11,326 bases of DNA from Flavobacteriales bacterium (lineage in GTDB: Bacteria; Bacteroidota; Bacteroidia; Flavobacteriales; Flavobacteriaceae). The stretch lies in assembly GCA_027065935.1 (NCBI GenBank), contig JAMONI010000194.1:1-11326 (forward strand), written 5' to 3'. The position numbers were made by a program, and so were the translations under genes. The notes beneath the pieces were generated by a model. It was not told the origin of the DNA, ran no database searches, and worked only from the letters and a program-made list of their open reading frames with translations. Positions within the stretch are counted from its first letter, which is position 1. Every line of letters starts with the position of its first letter. Below are positions 1-8,736 of the stretch, in pieces.

Positions 1-149
1 TCGGACAAACCATAGCCGTACACAACGGACGACAATTTATACCGGTTTACATAACCGAAAACATGGTAGGACACAAATTGGGAGAGTTTGCCCCCACAAG
101 AACGTTCCGCGGACACGCGGGCGCCAAAAACAAAGGTAAAAAACGATAA
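1..149 (+). CDS. rpsS: 30S ribosomal protein S19, C-terminal part
   Basis: This is the 3' end of the S19 gene; the 5' part lies outside the window. Reading from base 3 gives 48 residues before TAA. They include the S19 signature region [20 protein letters not shown] and then [14 protein letters not shown], the usual basic end. S19 sits in the head of the small subunit, pairs with S13 and contacts 16S rRNA near the A-site finger. In the conserved S10 cluster rpsS follows rplB and precedes rplV, and rplV does start only 2 nt after this stop. Identity is secure despite the truncation, because the signature block is intact and the neighbour is the expected one. Confidence 0.97.
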   Translation, partial: GQTIAVHNGRQFIPVYITENMVGHKLGEFAPTRTFRGHAGAKNKGKKR

Positions 150-151
150 AG

Positions 152-556
152 ATGGGAAGAAGAAAACACGAGATGGCACAACGCCTCAAAGAAGAAAAAC
201 GCAAGCGCGTTATAGCCAAATTGCGATATCACAGAACATCGGCACGCAAAGCACGATTGGTTGCCGATTTGATCAGAGGCAAAGAAGTGGGACAGGCTTT
301 GAACATTTTAAAATTCGTCAGAAAAGGCAGCGCGCCATATATCGAGAAATTATTAATCAGTGCCATAAATAATTGGGAACAAAAAAATCCGGACAGAGAT
401 ATTGAAGACGTTACCCTTTACATAAAGGAAATTCGAGTGGATGAAGCCGGAATGTTGAAAAGAATTCAACCCGCACCGCAAGGAAGGGCGCACAGAATCA
501 GAAAGCGAATGAGTCATATTACCATAGAATTGGCCGAAAAACAAACCGAAGAATAA
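152..556 (+). CDS. rplV: 50S ribosomal protein L22
   Basis: The 134-residue protein is L22, an early-assembly large-subunit protein whose extended beta hairpin lines the nascent-peptide exit tunnel. The family block TSARKARLVADLIRG is at about residues 29-43, AINNWEQKN at 71-79, and the C-terminal signature PAPQGRAHRIRKRMSHI at about 107-123. The start at 152 (MGRRKHEMAQ) is chosen because Bacteroidota L22 proteins commonly carry such a charged N-terminal extension; an in-frame ATG at 173 is the alternative. It begins 2 nt after rpsS and ends 12 nt before rpsC. In other bacteria, changes in the hairpin loop of L22 affect macrolide sensitivity; nothing unusual was seen there in this copy. Confidence 0.97.
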   Translation: MGRRKHEMAQRLKEEKRKRVIAKLRYHRTSARKARLVADLIRGKEVGQALNILKFVRKGSAPYIEKLLISAINNWEQKNPDRDIEDVTLYIKEIRVDEAGMLKRIQPAPQGRAHRIRKRMSHITIELAEKQTEE

Positions 557-568
557 AATAACACTTAT

Positions 569-1276
569 ATGGGACAAAAAACGAATCCGATAGGTAACAG
601 ATTGGGCATCATCAAAGGATGGGACTCCATGTGGTTTGAGCCGAAAGGTTATGCCGAAAACATTAAAGAAGATTATTTTATTCGAAAATATATCAACGAA
701 CGTATCGAAAAAACAACGAGAAATAAAATCATTTCTCACATTTATATTGACCGGACGCCCAAAGAAATCGTAATAACCATCACCACCGCCCGTCCCGGTA
801 TCATCATCGGAAAAGGCGGAGCGGAAGTGGACAAGTTGAAGGAAGAGTTGAAAAAGCTAACGGGCAAAAACGTTCAAATCAACATTCAGGAAATCCGTCG
901 TCCGGAGTTGGATGCTACTTTGGTAGCCCAAAACATAGCACGCCAAATCGAAAACAGAATCTCCTACCGTAGAGCCATCAAGCAAGCCATTGCCTCCACC
1001 ATGCGTATGAAAGCCGAAGGCATTAAAGTGCAAATCGCCGGCCGTTTGAACGGCGCCGAGATGGCCCGTACGGAAACCTATATGGACGGACGCGTGCCTT
1101 TATCCACCTTCCGTGCCGATATCGACTATGCTTTGGAAGAAGCTCATACCACCTACGGACGTATCGGTATCAAGGTGTGGATTATGAAAGGGGAAGTTTA
1201 CGGCAAACGTGAGCTCAATCCCTTGACCGGTATGAGCCAAAAAGACAAAAAACGTAGAAGAAACCGTAGAAGATAA
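569..1276 (+). CDS. rpsC: 30S ribosomal protein S3
   Basis: S3 lies in the head of the small subunit at the mRNA entry channel, where with S4 and S5 it contributes to mRNA unwinding and decoding. The 235 residues start with the classic [14 protein letters not shown]. The type 2 KH domain carries its loop as GIIIGKGG at 77-84. The C-terminal domain shows [20 protein letters not shown] and then [13 protein letters not shown] short arginine-lysine tail (KKRRRNRRR) ends the protein. Length is ordinary for bacterial S3. This is the only gene here whose base at -3 is not a purine (it is T). Confidence 0.98.
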   Translation: MGQKTNPIGNRLGIIKGWDSMWFEPKGYAENIKEDYFIRKYINERIEKTTRNKIISHIYIDRTPKEIVITITTARPGIIIGKGGAEVDKLKEELKKLTGKNVQINIQEIRRPELDATLVAQNIARQIENRISYRRAIKQAIASTMRMKAEGIKVQIAGRLNGAEMARTETYMDGRVPLSTFRADIDYALEEAHTTYGRIGIKVWIMKGEVYGKRELNPLTGMSQKDKKRRRNRRR

Positions 1277-1287
1277 AATAATCGAAT

Positions 1288-1710
1288 ATGTTACAACCAA
1301 AGAAATATAAATACCGCAAGCAACAAAAAGGACGCGTAAAAGGCAATGCCCAAAGAGGTCATCGCCTGGCATTCGGGATGTACGGCATCAAAACCTTGGA
1401 TGCCGGACGGATAACCGCCCGGCAAATAGAAGCCGCCCGTGTTGCCGCCACGCGTTATATGAAACGTGAAGGACAGTTGTGGATAAAAATTTTCCCGGAT
1501 AAACCCATCACCCAAAAACCCTTGGAAGTGCGTATGGGTAAAGGTAAAGGTAACGTGGAATACTGGGCTGCGGTGGTTCGTCCCGGAAAAGTGTTGTTTG
1601 AAGTGGACGGCGTTCCCGAAGAAGTGGCACGCGAAGCCCTTCGCTTGGCGGCCCAAAAATTGCCCGTCAGGTGCAAATTCGTAACGGCTCCCGAATTAGG
1701 AAAAAAATAA
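1288..1710 (+). CDS. rplP: 50S ribosomal protein L16
   Basis: L16 is a late-assembling large-subunit protein next to the A-site tRNA elbow and the peptidyl transferase centre. The 140 residues begin [16 protein letters not shown] and contain the two family signatures: [20 protein letters not shown] at 24-43 and [17 protein letters not shown] at about 81-97. Arg82 in the second one corresponds to the arginine that E. coli hydroxylates (Arg81); whether it is modified here cannot be read from the sequence. The gene sits between rpsC and rpmC as in almost all bacteria, 6 nt ahead of the next start. Confidence 0.98.
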   Translation: MLQPKKYKYRKQQKGRVKGNAQRGHRLAFGMYGIKTLDAGRITARQIEAARVAATRYMKREGQLWIKIFPDKPITQKPLEVRMGKGKGNVEYWAAVVRPGKVLFEVDGVPEEVAREALRLAAQKLPVRCKFVTAPELGKK

Positions 1711-1716
1711 TGCGCT

Positions 1717-1908
1717 ATGAAAATGCAAGAAATCAAGGCATTAAGCGATGCCGATTTATTGGAAAAAATCAAGTTGACCAAGTCAACCTATAATAAACTG
1801 AAAATAATGCATAAAGTTTCTCCGTTGGAAAATCCGATGCAGCTTCGGCAAATGCGTAAAACCATCGCACGTTTGCTCACGGAGAAAAATGCAAGAGGAT
1901 TAAAATAA
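1717..1908 (+). CDS. rpmC: 50S ribosomal protein L29
   Basis: This small, all-helical protein (63 residues) binds near the exit tunnel beside L23, where in E. coli it adjoins the docking area for trigger factor and SRP. MKMQEIKALSDADLLEKI is the usual N-terminal helix. Residues from about 33 (HKVSPLENPMQLRQMRKTIA) give the second helix, with the SPLENP wording seen in Bacteroidota. The start at 1717 is preferred over the ATG two codons later because it matches the MKxxEIKEL opening of homologues. The position between rplP and rpsQ is the standard one. Confidence 0.95.
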   Translation: MKMQEIKALSDADLLEKIKLTKSTYNKLKIMHKVSPLENPMQLRQMRKTIARLLTEKNARGLK

Positions 1909-1918
1909 TTAAGAAGCT

Positions 1919-2179
1919 ATGGAAGCGAAAAGAAATTTAAGAAAAGAAAGGGTGGGAATCGTAGTTTCCGACAAGATGGACAAGTCGGTGGTGGTAGCCG
2001 AAGTAAAACGAATTAAACACCCGAAATACCATAAATTCGTATTGCGCACCAAAAAATACATGGCGCACGACGAAAAAAACGATGCGCGCGTGGGCGACAA
2101 GGTACGTATCATGGAAACTCGCCCGTTGAGCAAAAAGAAAAGATGGAGAATCGTTGAAATAATAGAAAGAGCCAAGTAA
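1919..2179 (+). CDS. rpsQ: 30S ribosomal protein S17
   Basis: S17 is a primary 16S rRNA-binding protein with an OB fold that helps nucleate assembly of the small-subunit body. The 86 residues include [20 protein letters not shown] near the N-terminus and the family signature [18 protein letters not shown] at 59-76. Length is normal. The stop is separated from the rplN start by a single base, the tightest junction in the window, which suggests coupled translation of the two. Confidence 0.97.
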   Translation: MEAKRNLRKERVGIVVSDKMDKSVVVAEVKRIKHPKYHKFVLRTKKYMAHDEKNDARVGDKVRIMETRPLSKKKRWRIVEIIERAK

Positions 2180-2180
2180 G

Positions 2181-2549
2181 ATGATACAACAAGAATCAAG
2201 AGTAAAAGTAGCGGACAATACCGGTGCCAAGGAAGCTTTGGTGATCCGTGTGTTAGGCGGAACGCGAAAGCGTTATGCAAGCATTGGAGACAAAGTGGTG
2301 GTAACCGTGAAGCAAGCCACTCCCAACGGCAATATCAAAAAAGGCCAGATTTCCACCGGCGTTGTGATCCGCACCAAGAAAGAAGTCAGACGTCCCGACG
2401 GATCTTACATCCGTTTTGACGATAACGCCATCGTGCTATTGAACGCACAAGGCGAAATGCGAGGAACCCGCGTTTTCGGACCGGTAGCCCGTGAATTACG
2501 TGACAAACAGTTTACGAAAATCATTTCTCTTGCTTCTGAAGTTTTATAA
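2181..2549 (+). CDS. rplN: 50S ribosomal protein L14
   Basis: L14 is a beta-barrel protein at the subunit interface that contacts 16S rRNA helix 14 and forms part of the site where the silencing factor RsfS binds in bacteria. The 122 residues are of exactly typical length. Recognisable blocks are [18 protein letters not shown] at the start, [20 protein letters not shown] at 64-83, and [14 protein letters not shown] at 94-107. It marks the beginning of the spc part of the cluster. No promoter is visible, because only 1 nt separates it from rpsQ, so it is evidently co-transcribed with the upstream genes. Confidence 0.98.
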   Translation: MIQQESRVKVADNTGAKEALVIRVLGGTRKRYASIGDKVVVTVKQATPNGNIKKGQISTGVVIRTKKEVRRPDGSYIRFDDNAIVLLNAQGEMRGTRVFGPVARELRDKQFTKIISLASEVL

Positions 2550-2558
2550 TCGAGAACT

Positions 2559-2873
2559 ATGAAAAAATTCAAAATCAAAAAAGGCGATTTGGTGATGGTG
2601 ATGTCCGGTAAGGACCGTGGAAGTAAAGGACACGTATTGCAAGTAATCAGGTCCAAAGACCGGGTGGTAGTGGAAGGAGTTAACATAATCAAAAAACGCG
2701 TGAAACCTACTGCCGAAAATCCATCGGGAGGAATTATAGAAAAAGAAGCCCCCATTCATATTTCAAACGTTATGTTGGTGGATCCGAAAACCGGTGAACC
2801 TACACGAGTAGGGTATAAGATCGTAGATGGTAAAAAAGTTCGTTATTCCAAGAAATCAGGAGAAGAGGTATAA
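2559..2873 (+). CDS. rplX: 50S ribosomal protein L24
   Basis: L24 is an early 23S rRNA-binding protein that starts large-subunit assembly. The 104 residues open with a KOW motif ([20 protein letters not shown], residues 4-23), followed by [13 protein letters not shown] and then [20 protein letters not shown], the conserved family middle. The end is basic, then ends GEEV. Length is ordinary. It lies between rplN and rplE as expected and ends 3 nt before rplE. Confidence 0.97.
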   Translation: MKKFKIKKGDLVMVMSGKDRGSKGHVLQVIRSKDRVVVEGVNIIKKRVKPTAENPSGGIIEKEAPIHISNVMLVDPKTGEPTRVGYKIVDGKKVRYSKKSGEEV

Positions 2874-2876
2874 GCT

Positions 2877-3431
2877 ATGAATTACATACCGAGACTTAAA
2901 AAAGAATATACCGAAAAAGTTATCCCGGCTCTGATGGAAGAGTTCGGTTACAAGAACAAATTACAAGTGCCCAAGCTTGAAAAAATCGTAGTGAGTAGAG
3001 GGGTGGGACAGGCCACACAAGACAAAAAGCTGGTGGATTATGCCGTGGAAGAATTAACCGTTATTACAGGACAAAAAGCCGTTCCCACCGTGGCCAAAAA
3101 AGACGTAGCCTCGTTCAAATTGCGAAGAGGAATGCCCATAGGGGCCAAAGTCACCTTGCGCGGCGACCGGATGTATGAATTTTTTGACCGTTTGATTACG
3201 GTCGCCTTACCCAGAGTCCGTGATTTCCAAGGTGTGAAGCGCGATGCGTTTGACGGTAGAGGAAACTACAACATGGGGATTACGGAACAAATCATTTTCC
3301 CGGAAATCGATTTCGATAAAATCAATAAAATTGCCGGGATGGATATCACATTCGTAACTTCGGCCAAGACCGATAAAGAAGCTTATGCATTGTTGGAAAA
3401 ATTAGGTTTACCCTTTAAAAAGAAAAAATAA
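2877..3431 (+). CDS. rplE: 50S ribosomal protein L5
   Basis: L5 binds 5S rRNA in the central protuberance and touches P-site tRNA and the small-subunit protein S13. The 184-residue protein shows [20 protein letters not shown] at about 32-51, [20 protein letters not shown] at 63-82, [19 protein letters not shown] at 84-102, and [16 protein letters not shown] at 129-144, all family blocks. The [11 protein letters not shown] wording, where most bacteria have an NMGVG-like sequence, fits Bacteroidota. The C-terminal KKKK tail is short and basic. Confidence 0.98.
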   Translation: MNYIPRLKKEYTEKVIPALMEEFGYKNKLQVPKLEKIVVSRGVGQATQDKKLVDYAVEELTVITGQKAVPTVAKKDVASFKLRRGMPIGAKVTLRGDRMYEFFDRLITVALPRVRDFQGVKRDAFDGRGNYNMGITEQIIFPEIDFDKINKIAGMDITFVTSAKTDKEAYALLEKLGLPFKKKK

Positions 3432-3435
3432 GGAT

Positions 3436-3705
3436 ATGGCAAAAGAATCCATGAAAGCCCGTGAACGCAAAAGGGCGAAATTAATAGCAAAATACGCGGA
3501 AAAACGCCGTCAGCTCAAAGAAGCGGGTGATTGGGAAGGCTTACAAAAACTTCCTAAAAACTCCGTACCGATTCGATACCATAATCGTTGTAGCATAACG
3601 GGACGTCCGAGAGGTTACATGAGATTTTTCGGCATTTCCCGTGTTACGTTCCGTGAAATGGCCAATAAAGGTTTGATACCCGGTGTTAAAAAGGCAAGTT
3701 GGTAA
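3436..3705 (+). CDS. rpsN: 30S ribosomal protein S14, zinc-independent type
   Basis: S14 is a small-subunit head protein near S3 and S10. At 89 residues this is the long form without a zinc ribbon. The only cysteine is Cys52 in [10 protein letters not shown] (51-60), so no CxxC pairs exist. The conserved C-terminus [24 protein letters not shown] spans residues 66-89 and is typical. The gene is in the standard slot between rplE and rpsH. The short zinc-binding form of about 61 residues, found in many Firmicutes and Actinobacteria, is not present in this window. Confidence 0.97.
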   Translation: MAKESMKARERKRAKLIAKYAEKRRQLKEAGDWEGLQKLPKNSVPIRYHNRCSITGRPRGYMRFFGISRVTFREMANKGLIPGVKKASW

Positions 3706-3717
3706 AAAAGAAAAATT

Positions 3718-4119
3718 ATGCATACAGATCCGATAGCAGATTACCTGACAAGAATACGTAACGCTCAAATGGCCGGACACAGAGTCGTTGAGATTCCGGC
3801 TTCCAAGATGAAAGAAGCCATAACCCGTATTTTGAAAGATCAAGGGTTTATCCTGAACTACAAACTCATAAAAGACAAAAAAGGACATCCCGTCATCAAG
3901 ATTGCTTTGAAATACGACAAAGAAACCGGCGAGCCCGTCATCAAAGGTCTCAAAAGGATAAGTAAGCCGGGCTTGAGAAAATATGCCGATACAAAAAATT
4001 TACCCAAGGTAATTAACGGATTGGGTATTGCCATTATTTCCACGTCCAAAGGCGTGATGACCGATAAAGAAGCACGGAAAGAAAATGTGGGAGGCGAAGT
4101 TATAGCTTACGTTTATTAA
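3718..4119 (+). CDS. rpsH: 30S ribosomal protein S8
   Basis: S8 is a primary 16S rRNA-binding protein of the platform, and in E. coli it also represses spc operon translation by binding mRNA near rplE. The 133 residues begin [17 protein letters not shown] and end with [14 protein letters not shown] (103-116) and then GGEVIAYVY, which are clear S8 signatures. I could not identify an S8-like operator hairpin around the rplE start by eye, so autoregulation here is unproven. Spacing to rpsN is 12 nt and to rplF 11 nt. Confidence 0.98.
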   Translation: MHTDPIADYLTRIRNAQMAGHRVVEIPASKMKEAITRILKDQGFILNYKLIKDKKGHPVIKIALKYDKETGEPVIKGLKRISKPGLRKYADTKNLPKVINGLGIAIISTSKGVMTDKEARKENVGGEVIAYVY

Positions 4120-4130
4120 AACCGAAAACT

Positions 4131-4673
4131 ATGTCAAGAATAGGATTTAAGCCGATAGAAATACCGTCCAATGTGACCGTAGAACTCAAAGATAACATCT
4201 TAAGCGTCAAAGGTCCGTTGGGCGAGTTGACACAAGAAATTAAAGATGTCGAATTGGACATCCAAGATAAGGTTATCCACGTAAAACGTCTATCCGAATC
4301 CAAACACCATAAATCCATGCACGGCTTGTTCCGCTCGTTGATTTATAACATGGTGAAAGGCGTATCGGAAGGATGGACCAAAGAGTTGGAATTGGTCGGC
4401 GTAGGATATCAAGCCAAAAACCAAGGTCAGATTCTCGAATTGGCTTTGGGTTTTTCCCATAATATTTTGTTCGAGTTGCCCAAAGAAGTCAAAGTGGAAA
4501 CCGTATCGGAAAAAGGAAAAAATCCGATTATCAAACTCACCTCGCATGATAAACAATTAATCGGACAAATTGCCGCCAAAATACGTTCGTTACGCAAACC
4601 CGAACCTTACAAAGGTAAAGGCGTACGCTATGTAGGTGAAGAAATCAGGAGAAAAGCAGGTAAAACAGCATAA
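4131..4673 (+). CDS. rplF: 50S ribosomal protein L6
   Basis: L6 is a large-subunit protein near the GTPase-associated region and the sarcin-ricin loop. The 180 residues form the usual two related domains. The first begins MSRIGFKPIEIPSNVTVEL, and the second follows GVSEGWTKELELVGVGYQA (about 78-96). The C-terminal signature PEPYKGKGVRYVGEEIRRK starts at 157. Length and motifs are normal, and the neighbours rpsH and rplR are the expected ones. Confidence 0.98.
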   Translation: MSRIGFKPIEIPSNVTVELKDNILSVKGPLGELTQEIKDVELDIQDKVIHVKRLSESKHHKSMHGLFRSLIYNMVKGVSEGWTKELELVGVGYQAKNQGQILELALGFSHNILFELPKEVKVETVSEKGKNPIIKLTSHDKQLIGQIAAKIRSLRKPEPYKGKGVRYVGEEIRRKAGKTA

Positions 4674-4688
4674 AACAATCTAACAGGT

Positions 4689-5045
4689 ATGGGATTAACA
4701 AAATTAGAAAAAGCACAACGCATCCGGCGTCGCGTCAGAAAGAAAATAAGAGGCACGGCCGAGCGACCTCGCATGTCGGTATTTCGCAGTAACAAAGACA
4801 TTTACGTGCAATTGATAGACGACGATAAAGGCATAACCTTGGCCGCCGCATCATCGCGCGATAAGGATTTGGCCGGAAAAGAAGGGACGAAAACCGAAAA
4901 AGCCTTTATGGTGGGCGAAAAGATAGCTAAGGTGGCCTTGGAAAAAGGCATAGATAAAGTAGTGTTTGACAGAGGAACGCATATATATCACGGACGCATA
5001 AAAGCATTGGCCGAAGGCGCCAGAAAAGGAGGTTTAAAATTCTAA
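4689..5045 (+). CDS. rplR: 50S ribosomal protein L18
   Basis: L18 binds 5S rRNA and, with L5, helps attach it to the large subunit in the central protuberance. The 118 residues have an arginine-rich N-terminus ([20 protein letters not shown], residues 11-30), the part that typically contacts 5S rRNA. The C-terminal signature [18 protein letters not shown] is at 93-110. The length is typical of the bacterial family. rpsE starts 4 nt after the stop. Confidence 0.97.
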   Translation: MGLTKLEKAQRIRRRVRKKIRGTAERPRMSVFRSNKDIYVQLIDDDKGITLAAASSRDKDLAGKEGTKTEKAFMVGEKIAKVALEKGIDKVVFDRGTHIYHGRIKALAEGARKGGLKF

Positions 5046-5049
5046 GAAT

Positions 5050-5574
5050 ATGTTGGAAAAATATAAACACGTCAGAAAAATAAATCCCGCCGGTCTTGAA
5101 TTGCAAGACCGTTTGGTGTCGGTTCGCCGCGTGACCAAAGTAACCAAAGGAGGGAGAACCTTCAGCTTTTCCGCCTTGGTGGTAGTAGGCGACGGAAACG
5201 GTATCGTAGGATTCGGAGTGGGCAAATCCAAAGAAGTCCCCGATGCCATTCAAAAGGCATTGGAAAATGCCAAGAAAAACCTTGTTAAAGTTCCCGTTTT
5301 GAAAGGAACCGTTCCGCACGAACAATACGGTAAATTCGGAGGTGCGCGCGTATTCATTAAACCCGCATCGGAAGGTACGGGAGTTATTGCCGGTGGCCCT
5401 ATTCGTGCGGTATTGGAATCGGCAGGCGTGCATAACGTTTTGACCAAATCATTGGGCTCATCCAACCCGCACAACGTAGTAAAAGCCACAATGGATGCCC
5501 TGCTGAAAATGCGCGACCCTTACACGATAGCCAAACAACGCGGTATAAGTTTGAACAAATTATTTAACGGATAA
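5050..5574 (+). CDS. rpsE: 30S ribosomal protein S5
   Basis: S5 sits at the mRNA entry site with S3 and S4 and influences decoding accuracy. The 174 residues contain an N-terminal double-stranded-RNA-binding-like domain (about 18-85) with the block [18 protein letters not shown] at 34-51 and [14 protein letters not shown] just after. The C-terminal domain shows [15 protein letters not shown] (109-123) and [16 protein letters not shown] (136-151). Everything visible is regular for the family. The upstream gap to rplR is 4 nt, which suggests translational coupling. Confidence 0.98.
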   Translation: MLEKYKHVRKINPAGLELQDRLVSVRRVTKVTKGGRTFSFSALVVVGDGNGIVGFGVGKSKEVPDAIQKALENAKKNLVKVPVLKGTVPHEQYGKFGGARVFIKPASEGTGVIAGGPIRAVLESAGVHNVLTKSLGSSNPHNVVKATMDALLKMRDPYTIAKQRGISLNKLFNG

Positions 5575-5586
5575 ACCCATTTGAAG

Positions 5587-5766
5587 ATGAAAAAGGTTAA
5601 GGTAACCAAAATAAAAAGCACGATCAATCGTCCGAAAGATCAAAAGCGCACCATGGAAGCATTGGGACTGAGAAAAATCGGACAATCGAGAGCGCATACG
5701 TTGACGCCTCAAATAGAAGGAATGATAAGAAAAGTGAAACATTTAATCAAAGTAGAAGAAATTTAA
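5587..5766 (+). CDS. rpmD: 50S ribosomal protein L30
   Basis: L30 is a small large-subunit protein (59 residues here) found on the solvent side near 5S rRNA contacts. The protein reads MKKVKVTKIKSTINRPKDQK and then ALGLRKIGQS, followed by TPQIEGMIRKVKHLIKVEEI, matching the bacterial family over its entire length. ATG at 5587 is chosen as start. An in-frame TTG two codons upstream (5581) would add two residues, but homologues start at this ATG position and every other gene here starts with ATG. rpsE ends 12 nt upstream and rplO begins 11 nt downstream. Confidence 0.95.
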   Translation: MKKVKVTKIKSTINRPKDQKRTMEALGLRKIGQSRAHTLTPQIEGMIRKVKHLIKVEEI

Positions 5767-5777
5767 ACCGGAAGGCT

Positions 5778-6227
5778 ATGAAACTATCGAACTTAAAACC
5801 TGCAGCGGGTTCCGTGAAGAAAAATACAAGGTTGGGCAGGGGCGAAGGCTCCAAAAAAGGCGGTACGTCAGGGCGCGGTCATAAAGGCGCCAAGTCACGT
5901 TCGGGATATTCCCGCACACCGGGATTCGAAGGCGGTCAAATGCCTTTGTACCGGCGTGTGCCTAAATTCGGTTTTACCAACGTTAACCGCGTGGAATACA
6001 CACCTTTGAATTTGTCCACGCTTCAGGAATGGATAGATAAAGGAAAAATAAAAGATTATGTGGATGTGGACATGCTGTATGAAATGAAATTTATTTCCAA
6101 ATTCGAACGCGTAAAATTATTAGCCAAAGGCGAACTGACCTCACCCGTAACCGTTAAAGTGCATAAAGCCTCCAAAAAAGCCTTGGAAGCGGTAGAAAAA
6201 GCCGGAGGAAAGGTAGAATTAATCTAA
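5778..6227 (+). CDS. rplO: 50S ribosomal protein L15
   Basis: L15 is a late-assembly large-subunit protein with a long extended N-terminus that threads into 23S rRNA. The 149 residues show this glycine- and lysine-rich arm (RLGRGEGSKKGGTSGRGHKG, residues 18-37) followed by RSGYSRTPGFEGGQMPLYRR (41-60) and PKFGF. The globular C-terminal half ends SKKALEAVEKAGGKVELI. The GGAAGG stretch at 5770-5775 resembles a Shine-Dalgarno but lies only 2 nt from the ATG, too close for the usual spacing. The order rpmD-rplO-secY is standard. Confidence 0.98.
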   Translation: MKLSNLKPAAGSVKKNTRLGRGEGSKKGGTSGRGHKGAKSRSGYSRTPGFEGGQMPLYRRVPKFGFTNVNRVEYTPLNLSTLQEWIDKGKIKDYVDVDMLYEMKFISKFERVKLLAKGELTSPVTVKVHKASKKALEAVEKAGGKVELI

Positions 6228-6237
6228 AAGCAGTGAG

Positions 6238-7572
6238 ATGAAGAAATTTCTCGACACCGTAAAGGCCATTTGGCAGATAAAGGATTTAAGGCAGAAGGTA
6301 TTGTTTACCTTGGGGTTGATTTTAGTATATCGATTCGGGGCGCAGGTGACTTTGCCCGGAATCGACCCTACGCAATTGGAAAATTTGATGAACCAAACCA
6401 CCGGTAATCCTTTATTGGATTTGTTAAACCAATTTACCGGAGGAGCATTTGCCCAAGCATCCGTTTTCGCCCTCGGGGTAATGCCTTACATATCCGCTTC
6501 CATTATAGTGCAATTGATGGGCGTAGCCGTTCCTTACATTCAAAAATTACAAAAGTCGGGAGAGAGCGGAAGAAAGAAAATAACCCAACTAACCCGTTAT
6601 TTGACCTTAGCCGTAACCTTGATTCAAGGTCCGGGTTATCTGTATAACTTGCATACCATTTTACCTCGCGAAGCCTTTTTGCTTCCCGACAGCCTGTTTG
6701 TTCCCGCTTCGGTGGTCATATTGTCCACCGGGACCATCTTTGCCATGTGGTTAGGTGAAAAAATTACGGACAAAGGAATCGGAAACGGTATCTCCATCCT
6801 TATTATGATCGGTATATTGGCCAGCTTGCCACAGTCATTGTTCCAAGAATTTACCGCACGAGTCACCAATCAACAAGGCGGATTGATGTTGTTCCTGTTT
6901 GAAGTGGTGGTTTGGTTGCTCGTCATCGCGGTAAGTATATATTTGGTGAAAGCATACCGTCCCGTTCCCGTTCAGTATGCCCGCCGGACGGTAGGGGGCG
7001 GATTTGAAAAGAACATTTTCGGTTCACGCCAATATATTCCTTTAAAACTCAATGCCGCAGGCGTTATGCCGATTATCTTTGCCCAAGCCATTATGTTTAT
7101 TCCCTCACTGGCGGTATCCTTTTCCGATTCGGACTGGGCCAAAACCATTCAAAATATTTTCGGCAACATATTCGATCCTTGGTATAATGTAGTATTCTTC
7201 CTGATGGTGGTGTTGTTCACGTATTTTTACACGGCCATTACCGTTCAAACCAATCAAATTGCCGAGGATTTGAAACGTAGCGGCGGATTTATTCCCGGCA
7301 TACGTCCCGGCACGCAAACCGCCGATTATTTGGACGACATCTTGTCCAAAATCACCTTGCCCGGTTCCATTTTCTTGGGAATTTTAGCCGTATTACCGAT
7401 ATTTGTGTATCACATTTTCGGCATGCAACAATCCTGGGCGATGTTCTACGGCGGAACGTCACTCCTGATTATTGTAGGTGTTGCAATCGACACGATTCAG
7501 CAAGTGGAAGCCTATTTGTTGAACCGTCATTATGACGAGTTATTAAAAACCGGAAGGAGAAGAAACGTGTAA
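6238..7572 (+). CDS. secY: Preprotein translocase subunit SecY
   Basis: SecY is the channel of the Sec translocon in the inner membrane, through which SecA or the ribosome pushes secreted and membrane proteins. The 444-residue protein has about ten hydrophobic segments, the first near residues 21-37. The plug and second segment region contains [20 protein letters not shown] (68-87). [16 protein letters not shown] follows in the next cytoplasmic loop. The large cytoplasmic loop before segment 9 holds [18 protein letters not shown]. Arg356 in it aligns with the E. coli Arg357 needed for SecA-driven transport. The C-terminus is short and basic (GRRRNV). Length is typical. It lies at the end of the spc part as in most bacteria, 2 nt before infA. 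Confidence 0.98.
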   Translation: MKKFLDTVKAIWQIKDLRQKVLFTLGLILVYRFGAQVTLPGIDPTQLENLMNQTTGNPLLDLLNQFTGGAFAQASVFALGVMPYISASIIVQLMGVAVPYIQKLQKSGESGRKKITQLTRYLTLAVTLIQGPGYLYNLHTILPREAFLLPDSLFVPASVVILSTGTIFAMWLGEKITDKGIGNGISILIMIGILASLPQSLFQEFTARVTNQQGGLMLFLFEVVVWLLVIAVSIYLVKAYRPVPVQYARRTVGGGFEKNIFGSRQYIPLKLNAAGVMPIIFAQAIMFIPSLAVSFSDSDWAKTIQNIFGNIFDPWYNVVFFLMVVLFTYFYTAITVQTNQIAEDLKRSGGFIPGIRPGTQTADYLDDILSKITLPGSIFLGILAVLPIFVYHIFGMQQSWAMFYGGTSLLIIVGVAIDTIQQVEAYLLNRHYDELLKTGRRRNV

Positions 7573-7574
7573 CT

Positions 7575-7790
7575 ATGGCAAAGCAAAAAGCGATAAAAGT
7601 TGACGGAATTATCAAAGAAGCATTGTCCAATGCCATGTTCCGTGTGGAGTTGGAAAACGGACATATCGTTACGGCTCATATTTCGGGCAAAATGCGCATG
7701 CATTATATCAAACTATTGCCCGGCGATAAAGTAGCCGTCGAATTAAGTCCTTACGATTTGACACGCGGCAGAATAACCTACAGATATTAA
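7575..7790 (+). CDS. infA: Translation initiation factor IF-1
   Basis: IF-1 is a 71-residue OB-fold protein that occupies the A site of the 30S subunit during initiation and works with IF-2 and IF-3. The family pattern is complete: [20 protein letters not shown] (8-27), then [20 protein letters not shown] and [11 protein letters not shown] at the end. It begins 2 nt after secY with no adk or map gene between them. In E. coli infA is elsewhere on the chromosome, but a position between secY and rpmJ is common in other phyla. Confidence 0.97.
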   Translation: MAKQKAIKVDGIIKEALSNAMFRVELENGHIVTAHISGKMRMHYIKLLPGDKVAVELSPYDLTRGRITYRY

Positions 7791-7809
7791 CTCTAAAGAA
7801 TGCAATAAA

Positions 7810-7926
7810 ATGAAAGTAAGAGCATCATTAAAGAAAAGAAGTCCGGAGGACAAGATCGTACGTCGAAAAGGACGTTTGTATGTGATTAACAAAAAAAATC
7901 CGAAACATAAACAAAGACAAGGATAA
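7810..7926 (+). CDS. rpmJ: 50S ribosomal protein L36, zinc-independent type
   Basis: This 38-residue gene reads [20 protein letters not shown] and ends [13 protein letters not shown], the unmistakable L36 pattern. L36 is the smallest ribosomal protein and stabilises 23S rRNA folding near the GTPase-associated centre. The classic form binds zinc through three cysteines and a histidine. Here all three cysteines are replaced (RSPED where the CxxC pair would be, and N or K later), so this is the form without zinc; only the histidine of PKHK remains. It is easily missed because of its length. It starts 19 nt after infA and ends 2 nt before rpsM, its usual neighbours. Confidence 0.97.
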   Translation: MKVRASLKKRSPEDKIVRRKGRLYVINKKNPKHKQRQG

Positions 7927-7928
7927 TT

Positions 7929-8303
7929 ATGGCACGTATAGCTGGAGTAGATTTACCTAAAAACAAAAGAGGCGAAATAGCATTGACCTACATTTACGGA
8001 GTAGGGAGAAGCCGTTCTAACGAAATTTTGTCCAAAGCCGGTGTGGATCCGGATAAAAAAGTAAAAGATTGGAACGAAAAAGACATTGCCTCCATTCGTA
8101 AGGTAATCGCCGATTATAAAATAGAGGGGGCGCTTCGCAGCGAAGTACAGATGAACATCAAGCGATTGATGGACATTGGAAGTTATCGAGGTATTCGTCA
8201 CCGTTTGGGATTGCCATTGCGCGGCCAAAAGACCAAAAACAACTCACGTACGCGCAAAGGAAAGCGTAAAACCGTGGCTAACAAGAAAAAAGCAACTAAA
8301 TAA
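7929..8303 (+). CDS. rpsM: 30S ribosomal protein S13
   Basis: S13 is in the head of the small subunit, forms bridges to L5 and L31 or 23S rRNA, and its C-terminal tail touches P-site tRNA. The 124 residues begin [20 protein letters not shown] and contain [14 protein letters not shown]. The helical middle is followed by the signature [20 protein letters not shown] (84-103). The last 20 or so residues form a lysine-arginine tail. It opens the alpha part of the cluster but is only 2 nt from rpmJ, so no separate promoter fits in the gap. Confidence 0.98.
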   Translation: MARIAGVDLPKNKRGEIALTYIYGVGRSRSNEILSKAGVDPDKKVKDWNEKDIASIRKVIADYKIEGALRSEVQMNIKRLMDIGSYRGIRHRLGLPLRGQKTKNNSRTRKGKRKTVANKKKATK

Positions 8304-8319
8304 GAAATAAGATTTCGAT

Positions 8320-8703
8320 ATGGCAAAGTCAAGAACCAAGAAAAGAAAAGTCAAAGTAGAACCCATTGGAGAAGCGCACATCCAAGCCACCTTCAACAAT
8401 ATTATTATCTCGCTTACCAACACCAAAGGCGAGGTAATCTCATGGTCGTCGGCAGGAAAAATGGGTTTTAAAGGCTCAAAGAAAAATACACCTTATGCGG
8501 CCCAAGTGGCTGCCGAAGACGCCGCCAAGGTGGCTTATGAAGCCGGATTACGAAGAGTGCGTGTTTTCGTTAAAGGACCGGGAAACGGCCGTGAAGCGGC
8601 CATCCGTACCATCCATAACAACGGAATAGAAGTAATCGAAATCATCGATGTTACACCCATACCTCACAACGGATGCAGACCCCCCAAAAGAAGGAGAGTT
8701 TAA
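8320..8703 (+). CDS. rpsK: 30S ribosomal protein S11
   Basis: S11 is a platform protein of the small subunit near the E site and the Shine-Dalgarno/anti-Shine-Dalgarno region. The 127 residues have a basic N-terminus and the blocks [20 protein letters not shown] (19-38) and [20 protein letters not shown] (43-62). [15 protein letters not shown] (83-97) and the invariant end [18 protein letters not shown] (110-127) complete it. The Asn-Gly pair at 117-118 is the site that is converted to isoaspartate in E. coli; modification here is unknown. The 33-nt gap to rpsD is the largest between cluster genes. Confidence 0.98.
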   Translation: MAKSRTKKRKVKVEPIGEAHIQATFNNIIISLTNTKGEVISWSSAGKMGFKGSKKNTPYAAQVAAEDAAKVAYEAGLRRVRVFVKGPGNGREAAIRTIHNNGIEVIEIIDVTPIPHNGCRPPKRRRV

Positions 8704-8736
8704 CGACTAAACAATAAATAAAGAAAGAGAAAAGAC

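Noticed and set aside
88..372. A 94-codon + strand frame overlapping rpsS and rplV
   Set aside because: It lies in another frame across two certain ribosomal protein genes and resembles nothing known.
1537..1553. Tandem GGTAAA units in rplP
   Set aside because: They encode the invariant GKGKGN of the L16 signature, so the repeat is explained by the protein sequence.
2877..3720. S8-type or other ribosomal protein autoregulatory operator in the spc mRNA
   Set aside because: Expected from E. coli, but no clear S8-like helix could be picked out by eye near the rplE start. A structure-based covariance search would be needed to claim it.
4927..5433. A 168-codon open frame on the - strand opposite rplR and rpsE, and other antisense frames of 90-128 codons opposite rpsC, rplP and rpsQ-rplN
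   Set aside because: They lie fully opposite highly conserved ribosomal protein genes, and their translations show no domain or signal that I recognise. They are by-products of the codon use of the real genes.
5581..5586. TTG start for rpmD two codons upstream
   Set aside because: All other starts here are ATG, and L30 homologues begin at the position of ATG 5587.
8704..8736. Possible internal promoter in the 33-nt rpsK-rpsD gap
   Set aside because: The gap is A-rich, but no TAnnTTTG-like -7 element or inverted repeat is present.
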